A model generated the notes under the pieces. The model searched no databases. It was not told the DNA's origin and was given only the letters and a program-made list of their open reading frames with translations. A program made the position numbers and the translations under genes. Below, piece by piece: positions 49,474 through 59,523 of a DNA stretch of 64,000 nucleotides (within the stretch, counting starts at the first letter, position 1; every line of letters begins with the position of its first letter). The stretch comes from Fidelibacterota bacterium. GTDB lineage: Bacteria > Pseudomonadota > Alphaproteobacteria > Rhodospirillales > Rhodospirillaceae. The DNA lies in contig CANJMF010000007.1 in NCBI GenBank assembly GCA_947475895.1, positions 58,257 through 122,256 of the forward strand, given 5' to 3'.

Positions 49474-50706
49474 ATGCGGCGCCTGCTCGGCAACCCAATT
49501 GTTGTCGCAATGGTCTTGGGAATGCTGGTGGGGTACGGCCTCAACACGGCGCTGGACGCGGAGGCAACTGCCACCGTTGCCGGTTATCTCTCCATTCTGA
49601 CCGATGTCTTCCTCCGCCTCATTCGCATGATTATCGCGCCGCTGGTCTTCTCGACTCTGGTCGTGGGCATTGCCCGCATGGGCGGCACCGGCGCATTGGG
49701 CCGCGTCGGCGCGCGGACGATGGCGTGGTTCATCGGCGCGTCGCTGATGTCGCTCCTCCTCGGCCTCTTCATGGTGAACACGCTTGCCCCTGGTGTGAAT
49801 CTCGGACTGCCGTTGCCCGAAGCGACGGCCAGCACCGTTCAAACAGCCGGGTTCACCCTTAAGGACTTCGTTACGCACCTGGTGCCGCGCTCGGTGATCG
49901 AGGCCATGGCGCAAAACGAAATTCTACAGATCGTGGTTTTCTCGGCTTTTTTCGGCGTGGCGGTAATGCACCTGGGCGAGAAAGGAAAAACCGTCAGCAA
50001 CCTGGCCGACGCTGTCGCGCACGTCATGTTGAAGGTGACGGGCTATGTGATGAAACTGGCGCCCATCGCCATTTTTGCCGCGCTGGCAGCCGTGATTGCG
50101 ACCCGCGGTCTTGGCGTTCTGGCGGCCTACGGCAAGTTCATGGGTGGCTTTTATCTCTCGCTCGCACTTCTATGGCTCGCTCTTTTCACGCTCGCTGCAG
50201 CGGTGATCGGTAAACGCGGTTGGAAATTGTTCGGCATGATCCGCGAGCCGGTTTTGCTTGCGTTCTCGACAGCTTCGTCGGAAGCCGCTTTCCCGCGCAC
50301 GCTGGAGCAGCTGGAGAAATTCGGCGTTTCCAACCGGATCGCTAGCTTTGTCTTGCCGATTGGATACTCGTTCAATCTCGATGGCTCGATGATGTATTGC
50401 ACGTTCGCCACGATGTTTATCGCGCAGGCCTACGGCATCGACGTCCCCGTCAGCACACAGATTGAAATGCTGCTTCTTTTGATGGTAACGAGCAAAGGCA
50501 TGGCAGGCGTGCCGCGCGCGTCGTTGGTGGTGATCGCCGCAACGCTCGCGACTTTCAAATTGCCCGAGGCTGGACTGTTGCTCATTCTTGGTATCGACCA
50601 ATTCCTCGATATGGGCCGCAGCGCCACTAACGTCGTTGGAAACGCGGTCGCGACCGCAGCCGTCGCGAAATGGGAAAACGAGCTCAAAGACGACAAGACG
50701 ACCTGA
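49474..50706 (+). CDS. Dicarboxylate/amino acid:cation symporter (DAACS family)
   Basis: The 410-aa transporter has the glutamate/dicarboxylate symporter fold: RLIRMIIAPLVFSTLVVGI, the re-entrant serine-rich loop AFSTASSEAAFP, and the second hairpin VTSKGMAGVPRASLVVI with the GYSFNLDGSMMY and DQFLDMGRSATNVVGN motifs. It takes up C4-dicarboxylates or acidic amino acids with H+ or Na+. The ATG at 49474 with GGGGAA upstream gives the usual start RRLLGNPIVVAM; ATG at 49438 is an alternative. It lies 21 bp upstream of apt. Confidence 0.92.
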   Translation: MRRLLGNPIVVAMVLGMLVGYGLNTALDAEATATVAGYLSILTDVFLRLIRMIIAPLVFSTLVVGIARMGGTGALGRVGARTMAWFIGASLMSLLLGLFMVNTLAPGVNLGLPLPEATASTVQTAGFTLKDFVTHLVPRSVIEAMAQNEILQIVVFSAFFGVAVMHLGEKGKTVSNLADAVAHVMLKVTGYVMKLAPIAIFAALAAVIATRGLGVLAAYGKFMGGFYLSLALLWLALFTLAAAVIGKRGWKLFGMIREPVLLAFSTASSEAAFPRTLEQLEKFGVSNRIASFVLPIGYSFNLDGSMMYCTFATMFIAQAYGIDVPVSTQIEMLLLLMVTSKGMAGVPRASLVVIAATLATFKLPEAGLLLILGIDQFLDMGRSATNVVGNAVATAAVAKWENELKDDKTT

Positions 50707-50727
50707 TCAAGCAAAGGTAAGCGTTCT

Positions 50728-51246
50728 ATGGATCTTAAGAAACACGTCCGCCAAATCCCCGACTTCCCTAAGCCGGGTATTAATTTCTTCGATATCTCCA
50801 CGCTGATTCGCCACCCCGAAGCCTGGCGCACGACGGTCGACCGCATGGCCGTGCTCGTTGGAAAATGGAAGCCGGATATGCTGGCAGCCATCGACGCGCG
50901 TGGATTTCTGGTCGCGGCACCGCTGGCGATCCCCTTGAACTGCGGCAGCATCATGATCCGCAAAACAGGTAAGCTGCCTGGCAAGGTGAAGTCGCACTCC
51001 TACGGTCTTGAGTACGGTACAGACACCATCGAGATCCAGGACGATGCCGTTGAACCCGGCCAACGCGTCGTCATCGTTGACGATTTGCTCGCCACGGGCG
51101 GCACAATGATGGCCGCGGCCAATCTTGTCCGCTCGTCAGGCGGAAACGTTGTGGGTGCCGCATGTTTGGTCGAGTTAGCGTTCTTGAACGGACGGAAGAA
51201 GCTCGATATGCCGTTTGAAGCGCTTCTCACTTACGACAGCGAATAG
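50728..51246 (+). CDS. apt: Adenine phosphoribosyltransferase
   Basis: The 172-aa purine-salvage enzyme makes AMP from adenine and PRPP. Key segments are [15 protein letters not shown] at the N-terminus, [14 protein letters not shown], the flexible [10 protein letters not shown] loop, and the PRPP-binding [17 protein letters not shown]. Length and order are as in E. coli Apt. It follows the symporter by 21 bp and is convergent with phoB. Confidence 0.96.
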   Translation: MDLKKHVRQIPDFPKPGINFFDISTLIRHPEAWRTTVDRMAVLVGKWKPDMLAAIDARGFLVAAPLAIPLNCGSIMIRKTGKLPGKVKSHSYGLEYGTDTIEIQDDAVEPGQRVVIVDDLLATGGTMMAAANLVRSSGGNVVGAACLVELAFLNGRKKLDMPFEALLTYDSE

Positions 51247-51250
51247 TGCC

Positions 51251-51952
51251 TTAAGCCGCCTGGTCGCCCGAGAGATCGAGGGCGTACCCGGCGGCACGCA
51301 CCGTGCGGATCACGTCCACGCTTTCTTCGATATTCAACGCCTTACGCAAACGGCGAATGTGAACGTCGACAGTGCGTGGTTCCACATAAATATCTGGACC
51401 CCAAACACCGTTGAGTAACTCCTCGCGCGAAAACACCGTGCCGGGGCGCTCCATGAGGTATTGCAGCAAGCGGAACTCGGTCGGGCCGAGGTGGATGTAT
51501 TTGCCGCCGCGGCTGACGCGGTGGGCGTCGAGGTCGAGGACGATGTCGCCGAAGGTCAGCTGGCCTTTGCTTTGCGAAGGCTTCGTACGGCGCAACAGCG
51601 CACGCACACGAGCCACCAATTCCGGCATGGAGAAGGGCTTGGTCAGGTAATCGTCAGCGCCAACGTTCAGGCCGCGCACCTTGTCGGTTTCTTCGCTGCG
51701 CGCCGTGAGCATGATGATGGGGACATTGCGCGTCTCCGCTTTGCGGCGCAATTGACGGCACACTTCGATACCGGACATCCGCGGCAGCATCCAATCGAGG
51801 ATAACCGCGTCGGGCGTGGTTTCATTGGCGACCGTCATGGCCTCCTCGCCATCGCCGGCTTCCGTGACTTGGTAGCCCTCTTTCTCCAGATTATAGCGCA
51901 GCATCGTTACGAGGGAGGGTTCGTCTTCTACGATCATGACTGTCGGCTTCAT
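51251..51952 (-). CDS. phoB: Phosphate regulon response regulator PhoB
   Basis: The 233-aa OmpR-type regulator has a receiver (phospho-acceptor Asp in VILDWMLPRMSG, Lys in DDYLTKPFSM) and a winged-helix DNA-binding domain (GPTEFRLLQYLMERPG, VDVHIRRLRKALN). It activates pst and other Pho genes under phosphate limitation through PHO boxes. It is the last gene of the pst operon, 19 bp after phoU, with GGAGAA before the ATG at 51952. PhoR is not in the window. Confidence 0.96.
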   Translation of the reverse strand: MKPTVMIVEDEPSLVTMLRYNLEKEGYQVTEAGDGEEAMTVANETTPDAVILDWMLPRMSGIEVCRQLRRKAETRNVPIIMLTARSEETDKVRGLNVGADDYLTKPFSMPELVARVRALLRRTKPSQSKGQLTFGDIVLDLDAHRVSRGGKYIHLGPTEFRLLQYLMERPGTVFSREELLNGVWGPDIYVEPRTVDVHIRRLRKALNIEESVDVIRTVRAAGYALDLSGDQAA

Positions 51953-51971
51953 CGACGTTCTCCGAAGGCGT

Positions 51972-52724
51972 TCAAGGTTGCTCGGACGCAGCGGGCGGGT
52001 GATCACCCATGACTGCTGCTAAATCCATCGCGGACACACCGCCGCGTTTCGGGCGTTTCTCGGCCAGGTGCGTTCCCATGACGAGGAACTGGATGGTCTC
52101 GGCGATATTGGTCGCGTGATCGCCGATGCGCTCTAAATTCTTAATGGCGAACAGCAAATGTGTGCACGGTAAAACGTGATCGGACTCCACCAGCATATCC
52201 GATAACAAGGTTTGAAACACGCTCGTGTGGAGAGCGTCGATGTCGGCATCTCCGCGCCAAACCGTCTCAGCCTTGGCAATGTCGCGATCAGCATAAGCAT
52301 CAAAGGCCATCTGCACGTACTGGCGAACAAGGCGACCCAACTCAATTACACCGCTCACCGCGCCAACTTGCGGCAGGCCGCTCACGATCACCGAACGCTT
52401 TGCAACGTTGGCGGCGTAGTCGCCAATGCGTTCCACATTGGCCGAAATTTTCAAAGCACCCACAATTTCGCGGAGGTCTGCGGCGACAGGCGCGTGCAAC
52501 GTCAGCAGGCGCATTGCGCGGGCATTGATTTCAGTTTCGATGTCGTCGATCGCTTCATCTTGCACGACAACGCGCTCGGCAAGGTCCACATCGCGCGTGG
52601 CCAAGGCTTCGACGGCCGCCGTCAACTGCGCCTCGGCGAGGCCGCCCATGGCGGCAAGACGGCCAGATAGGACGCCCAGCTCGGCGGCCATCGTACGCTG
52701 CGAGTTTTGATCGAGCGCGCCCAT
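51972..52724 (-). CDS. phoU: Phosphate signalling protein PhoU
   Basis: The 250-aa protein has the two repeated three-helix bundles of PhoU, each with a metal-binding-type E-R-I-G-D motif (NVERIGDYAANVAKR and NLERIGDHATNIAE). It links PstB to the PhoR kinase and restrains PhoB when phosphate is sufficient. It lies 7 bp after pstB. Confidence 0.96.
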   Translation of the reverse strand: MGALDQNSQRTMAAELGVLSGRLAAMGGLAEAQLTAAVEALATRDVDLAERVVVQDEAIDDIETEINARAMRLLTLHAPVAADLREIVGALKISANVERIGDYAANVAKRSVIVSGLPQVGAVSGVIELGRLVRQYVQMAFDAYADRDIAKAETVWRGDADIDALHTSVFQTLLSDMLVESDHVLPCTHLLFAIKNLERIGDHATNIAETIQFLVMGTHLAEKRPKRGGVSAMDLAAVMGDHPPAASEQP

Positions 52725-52731
52725 TTATTCC

Positions 52732-53553
52732 TTAACCAAACCGGCCGGTGACATAGTCTTGCGTCCGTGGAGACCTCGGTGTCTGGAAGATCACTTCCGT
52801 GTCGCCGTATTCGATCAGACGGCCGAGATACATGAAGGCTGTATTGTCCGACACGCGCGCCGCTTGCTGCATGTTGTGCGTGACGATGACGATGGTGTAT
52901 TGGCCGGCCAACTCATCGATCAACTCTTCGATCTTGGCAGTCGCGATGGGATCGAGCGCCGAGCACGGCTCATCCATGAGCAGAACCTCGGGATCGGCAG
53001 CGATGGCGCGGGCAATGCACAGGCGCTGCTGCTGCCCGCCCGACATGCCAAGCGCACTTTGGTCCAGGCGATCTTTCACTTCGTTCCACAGCGCGGAGCT
53101 TTTCAGAGCTCGCTCGCAAGTTTCTTCCAAAACCGCCTTATCGCGCACGCCGTCGACGCGCAGCGGATACACCACGTTCTCAAAAATTGACATAGGGAAC
53201 GGGTTCGGCTTTTGAAAAACCATGCCCATGCGTTTACGCAGAGCAATCACGTCGGCGGATTTCGCATAGATGTTTTCGCCGTGAAGCTTGATCGAACCGT
53301 CAATGCGCAGGTTGTCGACCAAGTCGTTCATGCGATTGATGCAACGCAGCAGCGTGGACTTGCCGCAACCAGACGGGCCGATCAGCGCTGTGACCAGACC
53401 TTTTTCGATGACCATCGAGACGCCGTAAAGCGCTTGCGCAGGGCCGTAGTACAGATCGAGATTTTCAATATCGAGCGCCGGACCGGCGCTGCCGCGCTTC
53501 AAGTGATAAATGGTCTTATCGTAAGTGACCGGCGGAGGTGCTTGCATGTTCAT
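52732..53553 (-). CDS. pstB: Phosphate ABC transporter ATP-binding protein PstB
   Basis: The 273-aa ATPase has Walker [11 protein letters not shown]-loop [12 protein letters not shown] (the PstB-specific KPNPFPMS), signature [14 protein letters not shown], Walker [13 protein letters not shown] and the H-loop [13 protein letters not shown]. It powers PstCA phosphate import. It sits 20 bp after pstA. Confidence 0.97.
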   Translation of the reverse strand: MNMQAPPPVTYDKTIYHLKRGSAGPALDIENLDLYYGPAQALYGVSMVIEKGLVTALIGPSGCGKSTLLRCINRMNDLVDNLRIDGSIKLHGENIYAKSADVIALRKRMGMVFQKPNPFPMSIFENVVYPLRVDGVRDKAVLEETCERALKSSALWNEVKDRLDQSALGMSGGQQQRLCIARAIAADPEVLLMDEPCSALDPIATAKIEELIDELAGQYTIVIVTHNMQQAARVSDNTAFMYLGRLIEYGDTEVIFQTPRSPRTQDYVTGRFG

Positions 53554-53573
53554 GACGAGCGATCCGATTAAAA

Positions 53574-55316
53574 TTAAAACTGGCTGCCTTGGAATTTCCG
53601 CTTCAGCCGATTGCGAATGATGATGGCCGAAATATTCATGATGAAGATGAGTGCCATCAGCAACATGGTGGTGACGAAGACCATGGGCTTTCCGGCTTCC
53701 GCGTTGCGCGATTGGAAGCCCACGTCAAAAATATGAAAGCCGAGATGCATAAAGCTGCGCTCGAGGTGCACAAACGGAAAGAACCCATCCACCGGCAACT
53801 GCGGCGCCAATTTGACGACGCCGATGAGCATCAGCGGCGCGACTTCCCCGGCACCACGGGCCATTGACAAGATGATGCCCGTCATGATGCCCGGCATGGC
53901 GCGCGGCAAAATAATGTATTTGATTGTTTGCCATTTGGACGCGCCGCACGCGAGCGAACCCTCACGCATCGAGCGCGGCACAGCCGCCAGCGCTTCTTCC
54001 GTGGCGACGATCACCACGGGCACCGTCAACAACGCGAGCGTCAGCGCCGCCCACATGAGGCCGCCGGTTCCAAAGGTCGGGTTCGGCAATCGCTCGGGAT
54101 AAAATAGGGCGTCAAGAGAGCCACCCAAAACATAGGCGAAGAACCCGAGGCCAAACACGCCGTAAACAATGGAGGGCACGCCCGCGAGGTTGTTTACCGA
54201 AATACGCACGAATGACACCAGGCGACCTTGCTTGGCGTATTCGCGCAGGTAGAGCGCGGTTATGACGCCGAAGGGCGCGACTACGACGACCATGAGCAAC
54301 GTCATGGCGGCTGTTCCGAAGATCGCAGGCAGCACACCGCCTTCGGTATTGGCTTCACGCGGCTCAGTGGTCAGGAACTCCACCCAGCGCGAAAAATACA
54401 CGCCGACTTTCTGCGCAAAGCTGAGATCGTTCGCGGCATAAAACCGCACCAGTTGTGAAAGCTCGACAGTTTTATCACGCCCGCCGATTTCAACGACCGT
54501 CACCGTGTTCGTTGCGTTCCGCTCGCGCAATTTCTGCGCTTGCGCCGCGAGTTGATCGTAGGCGCGCGTCAAGTCCACTTGGCGCGCTTGACCTTCGGCC
54601 TGCGCCGCCTTGTAGTCGGCGCTGTCTTTGCCGGTTTTCAGCTCGATCTTGCGCAATCCGAGACGCGCTTCTTCAATGTCGTGATTGATCGCACCGATCC
54701 GGTCGCGCTCGATATCGCGAATCTCTCTCCAACGATCCCGTGCCGCGTCGTGGGCCGCTAAAAACTTAGGATCGTCGAGCGTGCTAAACGGCTGCTCGAC
54801 GCCGTCCAATTTGAAATTCTTAATCGTACCCACAAAGGGGCCCCACTCGAGCCGCTCTACGAAGAGCATATTCTTGGGGTACTCAGTCTTCACCAAAGTG
54901 AAGTCGGGCACCCAGCGGAAATCGTCGCCATAAAAATCGAAGTTTCCGAGGCGATACAGCGTACGAGACGCAAAGCCGCCGTCTTTCTCGATGCGTGCTT
55001 GCCACTCGGGCGAGAGCTTGGCGAGTTCATCGGGTTGAAGGCGGAACAGCTCTTCACGGAACGGCTCCCCTGCCGTGACATTCCCGCTTGCGTCCGTGAC
55101 GACAGGCAACGGCTTCGGGACAAACGTCGCAACGCCGTTCCAAAACACCAGCGCCAGGAAGCCAACAATCATAACGATCCCGAGTGCGAGCGCGCCACCC
55201 AGAGCCCACAGGGCGGGTTCGCCGCGCGAACGCATGTCGGTATGGCGAGTGGACGCTTGCGACATGGGAACAGCCTCGACCTCGGTGGGGATGGTTTCGG
55301 TGATCGCGCTCATCAT
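53574..55316 (-). CDS. pstA: Phosphate ABC transporter permease PstA with long extracytoplasmic insert
   Basis: The 580-aa permease is about twice the length of E. coli PstA. After the first helix (about 36-60) comes a soluble region of about 270 residues, containing a coiled coil at roughly 190-265 ([24 protein letters not shown] heptads), before the ordinary five-helix permease (from about 335; [19 protein letters not shown], and the PstB-contact loop [20 protein letters not shown]). The insert could contact PstS or the PstC insert. GAGGAA precedes the ATG. Confidence 0.94.
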   Translation of the reverse strand: MMSAITETIPTEVEAVPMSQASTRHTDMRSRGEPALWALGGALALGIVMIVGFLALVFWNGVATFVPKPLPVVTDASGNVTAGEPFREELFRLQPDELAKLSPEWQARIEKDGGFASRTLYRLGNFDFYGDDFRWVPDFTLVKTEYPKNMLFVERLEWGPFVGTIKNFKLDGVEQPFSTLDDPKFLAAHDAARDRWREIRDIERDRIGAINHDIEEARLGLRKIELKTGKDSADYKAAQAEGQARQVDLTRAYDQLAAQAQKLRERNATNTVTVVEIGGRDKTVELSQLVRFYAANDLSFAQKVGVYFSRWVEFLTTEPREANTEGGVLPAIFGTAAMTLLMVVVVAPFGVITALYLREYAKQGRLVSFVRISVNNLAGVPSIVYGVFGLGFFAYVLGGSLDALFYPERLPNPTFGTGGLMWAALTLALLTVPVVIVATEEALAAVPRSMREGSLACGASKWQTIKYIILPRAMPGIMTGIILSMARGAGEVAPLMLIGVVKLAPQLPVDGFFPFVHLERSFMHLGFHIFDVGFQSRNAEAGKPMVFVTTMLLMALIFIMNISAIIIRNRLKRKFQGSQF

Positions 55317-55335
55317 ACGTTCCTCGCGTCCCGTC

Positions 55336-57969
55336 CTACAATTGCGCTGTACGCTTGCGGAACCGCTGGCGAACGGCCTCAGCCACCGTATTCACAACAA
55401 ACGTAATCACGAAGAGCGTCAACGCGGCCAGGAACAGCATGCGATAAAGCGTGGAGTCGCGCACCGCTTCGGGCAATTCCACGGCGATATTGGCCGACAA
55501 CGCGCGTAAACCATTGAAGATATTCCAGTCCAGCAGCGGCGTATTTCCCGCCGCCATGACGACAATCATGGTTTCGCCCACCGCGCGGCCCATGCCGATC
55601 ATGACCGCCGAGAACACGCCGCTCATGGCGGTTGGCAAGATAACGCGCATGGCCGTTTGCCACTGTGTCGCGCCGCAGCCAAGGCTGGCCGCACGCAAAT
55701 GCTCTGGCACGGTGTTCAGAGCGTCTTCGGAAATTGTGTAGATGATTGGAATGACGGCGAAGCCCATGGCGAAGCCAACCACGAGGGTGTTGCGCTGAAC
55801 ATAGGTATCGACCACGCCGCCGCGCGGATCGAGGCCGATGCTAATGAGGACAAGCCCGAGCGCATAGCTGGCAAAAGCCGCAACAACGATGGTGGCGATC
55901 CAGCGGAGGAAATCCGCGAGGCCCGCGCTGGTGCGGTTGGACCCACGTAAGACGAAGCCAAAACGTTGGGTGACGATCGCGTCACTGCTGACAAAAATCC
56001 CGAGGAACACGAAGGGGAAGACCAGCATGGCGGTGAATGGCGCACTTGAGCCGCGCTCACCGTTAGCCCAGGCCTTTAAGTCGCCGCCGAAGAACAAATT
56101 TTCAAATACCGGGGCGGCCACATAGGACAGGTAGCCGAAGAGAATGAGCGCCGCGAAGATCAAAATGAATTTCGGAAGCCCGCCGTAACGCAGGGCAATC
56201 GGCGAAGGCAGCAATTGCCAGAGATAGGCGCTTAGGAATAAGCCGGTGGGGATCATGACGAAAGCAAAGAAGATTGCCGCCAGCCACGTTTCCACTATTG
56301 GCGCGAGGATCAACGCTGCGATGAAGCCCAGCACCACCGACGGCAACGACGCCATCAACTCCATGGTCGGTTTCACGACCGAGCGCACTTTGTAGTGTAC
56401 GAATTCGGATGTGTAGATCGCCGCACCAAGCGCGATGGGGATCGCGAACAGCAGCGAATAGAAAGTCGCTTTAATTGTACCGAAGATCAGAGGAACGAGC
56501 GAAAGCTTGGGCTCGAAGGCGTCCGCGCCGGACGACTGCCACGTGAAACCCGCTTCCGGATACCCCTCGTACCAAACTTTACCGAACAGCGTGCCAAGCG
56601 TTGATTCCGGGTGCGGTGCAGACACGTCCCAGCCGTGAATTTTGCCGTCGGTACCTGTCGCAAAAACACCATTCTCGCGCGGTGCAAGCGTGAGGGTCCG
56701 GTAAGCCACCGATTGTCCGGGGGGAAGTTTCAGCAGCACCTGCTCGCTGGTCGAATGCCGCAGCCAGACGTTGCCAGCGCTATCCGACGTTACAAACATC
56801 TTGCCGCGTTGGCTAACGTCCATGGCGACGATGCCCGAGGGCTGTGACTCGAGGGCGTGCGCCCGAACCAGTTGATAGCCGTCGGTGGTCTTCGCTCCTT
56901 CGCGTTGCAGGCGGAAGTAAACGTTCACCGAACCGTCGCTGCCACCGACCACAAGGGACTGCTCGCCAATGAGAAAGCCGACCGATCCGACTTGGACGCC
57001 GTCGGCGACCAAGCGCACCGTTTCCGCGAGCACGGGCGCGTCGAAATCGCGCGCGTCGTAGCGATAGAACGTGCCGCCGATGTCGACGATATAAACTTCG
57101 TCGGCCTTATCGGTCATGAGCACGGTGCGGACCTTGACGCCTTCGGGAAGACCCGGCAGTTCGGATGAGGTCAGTGACGTGGTGGTTTTGCCCGTCAACA
57201 TATTCGTCTTTGATTCCGAGCGGCTGAGGCGGCCGATGCCGTTCGCGTCCACAGTCACGAAAGAAATCGTGGGCCGCTCGGCGGAACCGCCCACGCGATA
57301 GTCAACCGCAACAATGGCCGTACCTTCGGGCGCTACTTGCTGCGGTTCGGCGATCTCGTGCGCAATCGAGACGCGCCGTGTTTGATCGCTGCTGACAACC
57401 GTATAAACAGCGCTGCCGTCGGTTGCGTCCGCTTCATTGAGGCGACGCAGATCCGCGGGGACATCCTTGGTATCAATAACCGTGCCGCCGACCTTCAACG
57501 TGGCCATTTGCAAGGTGCCGTCGGCAAAGCCAAACGCGAGCTCACGGCCAGTGGGAGTACGCGCGAAAGCGGTGGGCATTTTTCCGCCGAGATCGAAGGG
57601 GGCAATATCGATCGCCGCGCCGGTGCGAATGTGATTGGCGTGCATTTTTCCGGTGTTATCGACCGAAACTTCGACGGTTTTGTACTCGTCGACGACGCTC
57701 ATGAAGAGCGGTTCGGTTCCGATCGGCTGCGTGGATGTAAAAGCGCTTTGGACGTGAGCGCCCGTGAACAAGGGCACTACAACCTGCGCCAAGAAAAGCA
57801 TGATACCGAAAACGGCAACGATGACGCCGACGCCGCCAATACGGATGACCCAATCGGCAGCCTTGTCGGCAATCAGGACGGAACGCGGTGTCTTCATGGA
57901 ACGTCGCTGACGCGGCGTATGAGCGACAGGGCCGGTGGTCGGGGCTGCTGTTTCGGCCGGCGCAGTCAT
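55336..57969 (-). CDS. pstC: Phosphate ABC transporter permease PstC with beta-propeller-like periplasmic domain
   Basis: The 877-aa permease is nearly three times the E. coli length. After the first helix (about 42-65) comes a domain of about 400 residues built of WD40/propeller-like beta repeats (GSVGFLIGEQSLVVGGSDGSVNVYF-type, GKMFVTSDSAGNVWLRHS, GVFATGTDGKIHGWDV). The permease core follows (from about 490; FGTIKATFYSLLFAIPIALG, LPSVVLGFIAAL, and the coupling loop EDALNTVPEHLRAASLGCGA). Oversized PstC/PstA pairs exist in several proteobacteria, but the role of the extra domain is not settled. Confidence 0.94.
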   Translation of the reverse strand: MTAPAETAAPTTGPVAHTPRQRRSMKTPRSVLIADKAADWVIRIGGVGVIVAVFGIMLFLAQVVVPLFTGAHVQSAFTSTQPIGTEPLFMSVVDEYKTVEVSVDNTGKMHANHIRTGAAIDIAPFDLGGKMPTAFARTPTGRELAFGFADGTLQMATLKVGGTVIDTKDVPADLRRLNEADATDGSAVYTVVSSDQTRRVSIAHEIAEPQQVAPEGTAIVAVDYRVGGSAERPTISFVTVDANGIGRLSRSESKTNMLTGKTTTSLTSSELPGLPEGVKVRTVLMTDKADEVYIVDIGGTFYRYDARDFDAPVLAETVRLVADGVQVGSVGFLIGEQSLVVGGSDGSVNVYFRLQREGAKTTDGYQLVRAHALESQPSGIVAMDVSQRGKMFVTSDSAGNVWLRHSTSEQVLLKLPPGQSVAYRTLTLAPRENGVFATGTDGKIHGWDVSAPHPESTLGTLFGKVWYEGYPEAGFTWQSSGADAFEPKLSLVPLIFGTIKATFYSLLFAIPIALGAAIYTSEFVHYKVRSVVKPTMELMASLPSVVLGFIAALILAPIVETWLAAIFFAFVMIPTGLFLSAYLWQLLPSPIALRYGGLPKFILIFAALILFGYLSYVAAPVFENLFFGGDLKAWANGERGSSAPFTAMLVFPFVFLGIFVSSDAIVTQRFGFVLRGSNRTSAGLADFLRWIATIVVAAFASYALGLVLISIGLDPRGGVVDTYVQRNTLVVGFAMGFAVIPIIYTISEDALNTVPEHLRAASLGCGATQWQTAMRVILPTAMSGVFSAVMIGMGRAVGETMIVVMAAGNTPLLDWNIFNGLRALSANIAVELPEAVRDSTLYRMLFLAALTLFVITFVVNTVAEAVRQRFRKRTAQL

Positions 57970-58060
57970 CTCGAACGCTCCAATTGACGGTAACCAGTTA
58001 AGAGACGGAACGGCACCGGCGGCGATCCCGCCGGTGCCATCCGTTTCGCAGATCGCAGCG

Positions 58061-59032
58061 TTAGTTCAACGCCAGCGCTTTCAGATCTTCCGAAGCAACC
58101 GGAGACGGAACTGGGTAGAAGCCGTCTTTGATCACAGCCGTTTGACCCTGCTTCGACAACAGGAATTTAGCAAATTCAGCGCGGACAGGGTCCATGGCGC
58201 CGCCCGGCTTCTTGTTCACATAGACGTACAGGAAGCGGGTGATCGCGTAATCGCCCGAGTAGGCGTTGTCCGAGGTGGCATCGAAGCAGTTGCCGCCGTC
58301 CTTCGCCGAGATCGGAACCGTGCGCACGTCGGCCGTCTTGTAGCCGACGCCCGAGTAACCGATGGCGAACTTGTCGGACGCGATGCTTTGCACAACGGCC
58401 GAGGAACCGGGTTGCTCTTTCACGCTGTCTTTATAGTCGCCGTTCGACAGCACGTGTTCTTTGAAATAGCCGTAGGTGCCCGAGGCGGAATTGCGGCCAT
58501 AGAGCGAGATCGGCTTCGAGGCGTATTCACCGGTGAGGCCGAGCTGGCCCCAGGTCTTGATGTCTTCCTTGTAGCCGCGCTTGTGGCCCTTGGAAAAAAT
58601 CGCATCGACTTGCGCGAGCGACAGGCACTTGATCGGATTGTCTTTGTTGACGAATACGCCGAGCGAGTCGACCGCAACGCGGATCGACGTCGGCTTGTAG
58701 CCGTACTTCTTTTCGAAGTCGTCCGTTTCGCCGCCATTCATGGTGCGCGACATAGGTCCGAACTGCGAGGTGCCGGCGATCAACGCCGGCGGAGCGGTAC
58801 CCGACCCCTTGCCCTCGATTTCGATTTTCACGCTGGGGTATTCCTTGGCGAAGCCTTCGGCCCAAAGCGACATAACGTTGTTCAGCGTATCGGAGCCGAC
58901 GGTCTTAAGGCTGCCTTCGACGCCCGAGGTCTTCTTGTATTCATTCAGCTTGGGATCCACATCCAGCGCATAAGCGCTCACTGCGGCGACGCTGCCGGCT
59001 AATGCCAGGGCGCCCACGATTTTCTTCAGCAT
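58061..59032 (-). CDS. pstS: Phosphate-binding periplasmic protein PstS
   Basis: The 323-aa protein has a signal peptide (cleavage near AYAL) and the PstS-type phosphate-binding fold: VGSDTLNNVMSLWAEGF, GKGSGTAPPALIAGTSQFGPMSR, GRNSASGTYGYFKEHV and SIASDKFAIGYSGVG. It delivers phosphate to PstCA. It is the first gene of the operon, with a PHO box about 65 bp upstream of the start. Confidence 0.95.
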   Translation of the reverse strand: MLKKIVGALALAGSVAAVSAYALDVDPKLNEYKKTSGVEGSLKTVGSDTLNNVMSLWAEGFAKEYPSVKIEIEGKGSGTAPPALIAGTSQFGPMSRTMNGGETDDFEKKYGYKPTSIRVAVDSLGVFVNKDNPIKCLSLAQVDAIFSKGHKRGYKEDIKTWGQLGLTGEYASKPISLYGRNSASGTYGYFKEHVLSNGDYKDSVKEQPGSSAVVQSIASDKFAIGYSGVGYKTADVRTVPISAKDGGNCFDATSDNAYSGDYAITRFLYVYVNKKPGGAMDPVRAEFAKFLLSKQGQTAVIKDGFYPVPSPVASEDLKALALN

Positions 59033-59096
59033 GCGTGTACTCCGTTAGATTTAGAGGTGCGAAACACGCAATCCATATCCGCCGACCACATACCTT

Positions 59097-59115
59097 TTTT
59101 GACGGATTTGTGAAG
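59097..59115 (-). promoter_or_regulatory. PHO box upstream of pstS
   Basis: On the minus strand CTTCACAAATCCGTCA matches the core of the PHO-box consensus (two TGTCA-type repeats 11 bp apart) at 12 of 15 compared positions. It lies about 65-80 bp before the pstS start codon, at a position where PhoB would replace the -35 box. A TATG-type -10 lies about 10 bp downstream. Confidence 0.7.
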
Positions 59116-59250
59116 GTTTTGTTGCGACGGGTGCGGGCGCGAAAGGAATTTCGCGTACCGTTGTAACCCATTGAAAAATATTATATATTTTCCTGTGGAT
59201 AAAGTGGATCAGAAAACGCCCGCGTCCGGCCCAACCCCAGGAAGGGTCGC

Positions 59251-59421
59251 TTAACGCGGCCTGAGGTCTTCTTCTCGCTGAGCGCGCTCGGCGAGGCGGT
59301 CCCAAAGCTCTGCGAGCTTCAAGAATTCTGCCACAATATCTTGGCTTTTTGCCTTAGCCGCTTCCCGGCGGGCATCTGCCGCGCGGGCGCGAAAATCGGC
59401 GGCCGACCCTGGTTTCGTCAT
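59251..59421 (-). CDS. Small charged helical protein
   Basis: This 56-aa reading frame (ATG at 59421, stop TAA at 59251) gives MTKPGSAADFRARAADARRE, then DIVAEFLKLAELWDRLAERA. It is one long amphipathic helix with a pattern seen in many short alphaproteobacterial hypothetical proteins. It is too short for usual ORF cut-offs. The RBS is weak (GGGGCAAG). It lies between rpe and pstS, on the same strand. Confidence 0.6.
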   Translation of the reverse strand: MTKPGSAADFRARAADARREAAKAKSQDIVAEFLKLAELWDRLAERAQREEDLRPR

Positions 59422-59523
59422 GGAACTTGCCCCATGCGTTCATTAACGCAGGACAATGTTCAATTGTTCCGCGCAAACTTCCAGGTTGAATAGGTAACCG
59501 AACAAAAAAGCCTGAAAATGGCC

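Noticed and set aside
59172..59205. Possible origin: a DnaA-box-like TGTGGATAA next to an AT-rich dyad
   Set aside because: Only one perfect 9-mer is present, with a single other one at 19920; no cluster and no dnaA, dnaN or hemE context.
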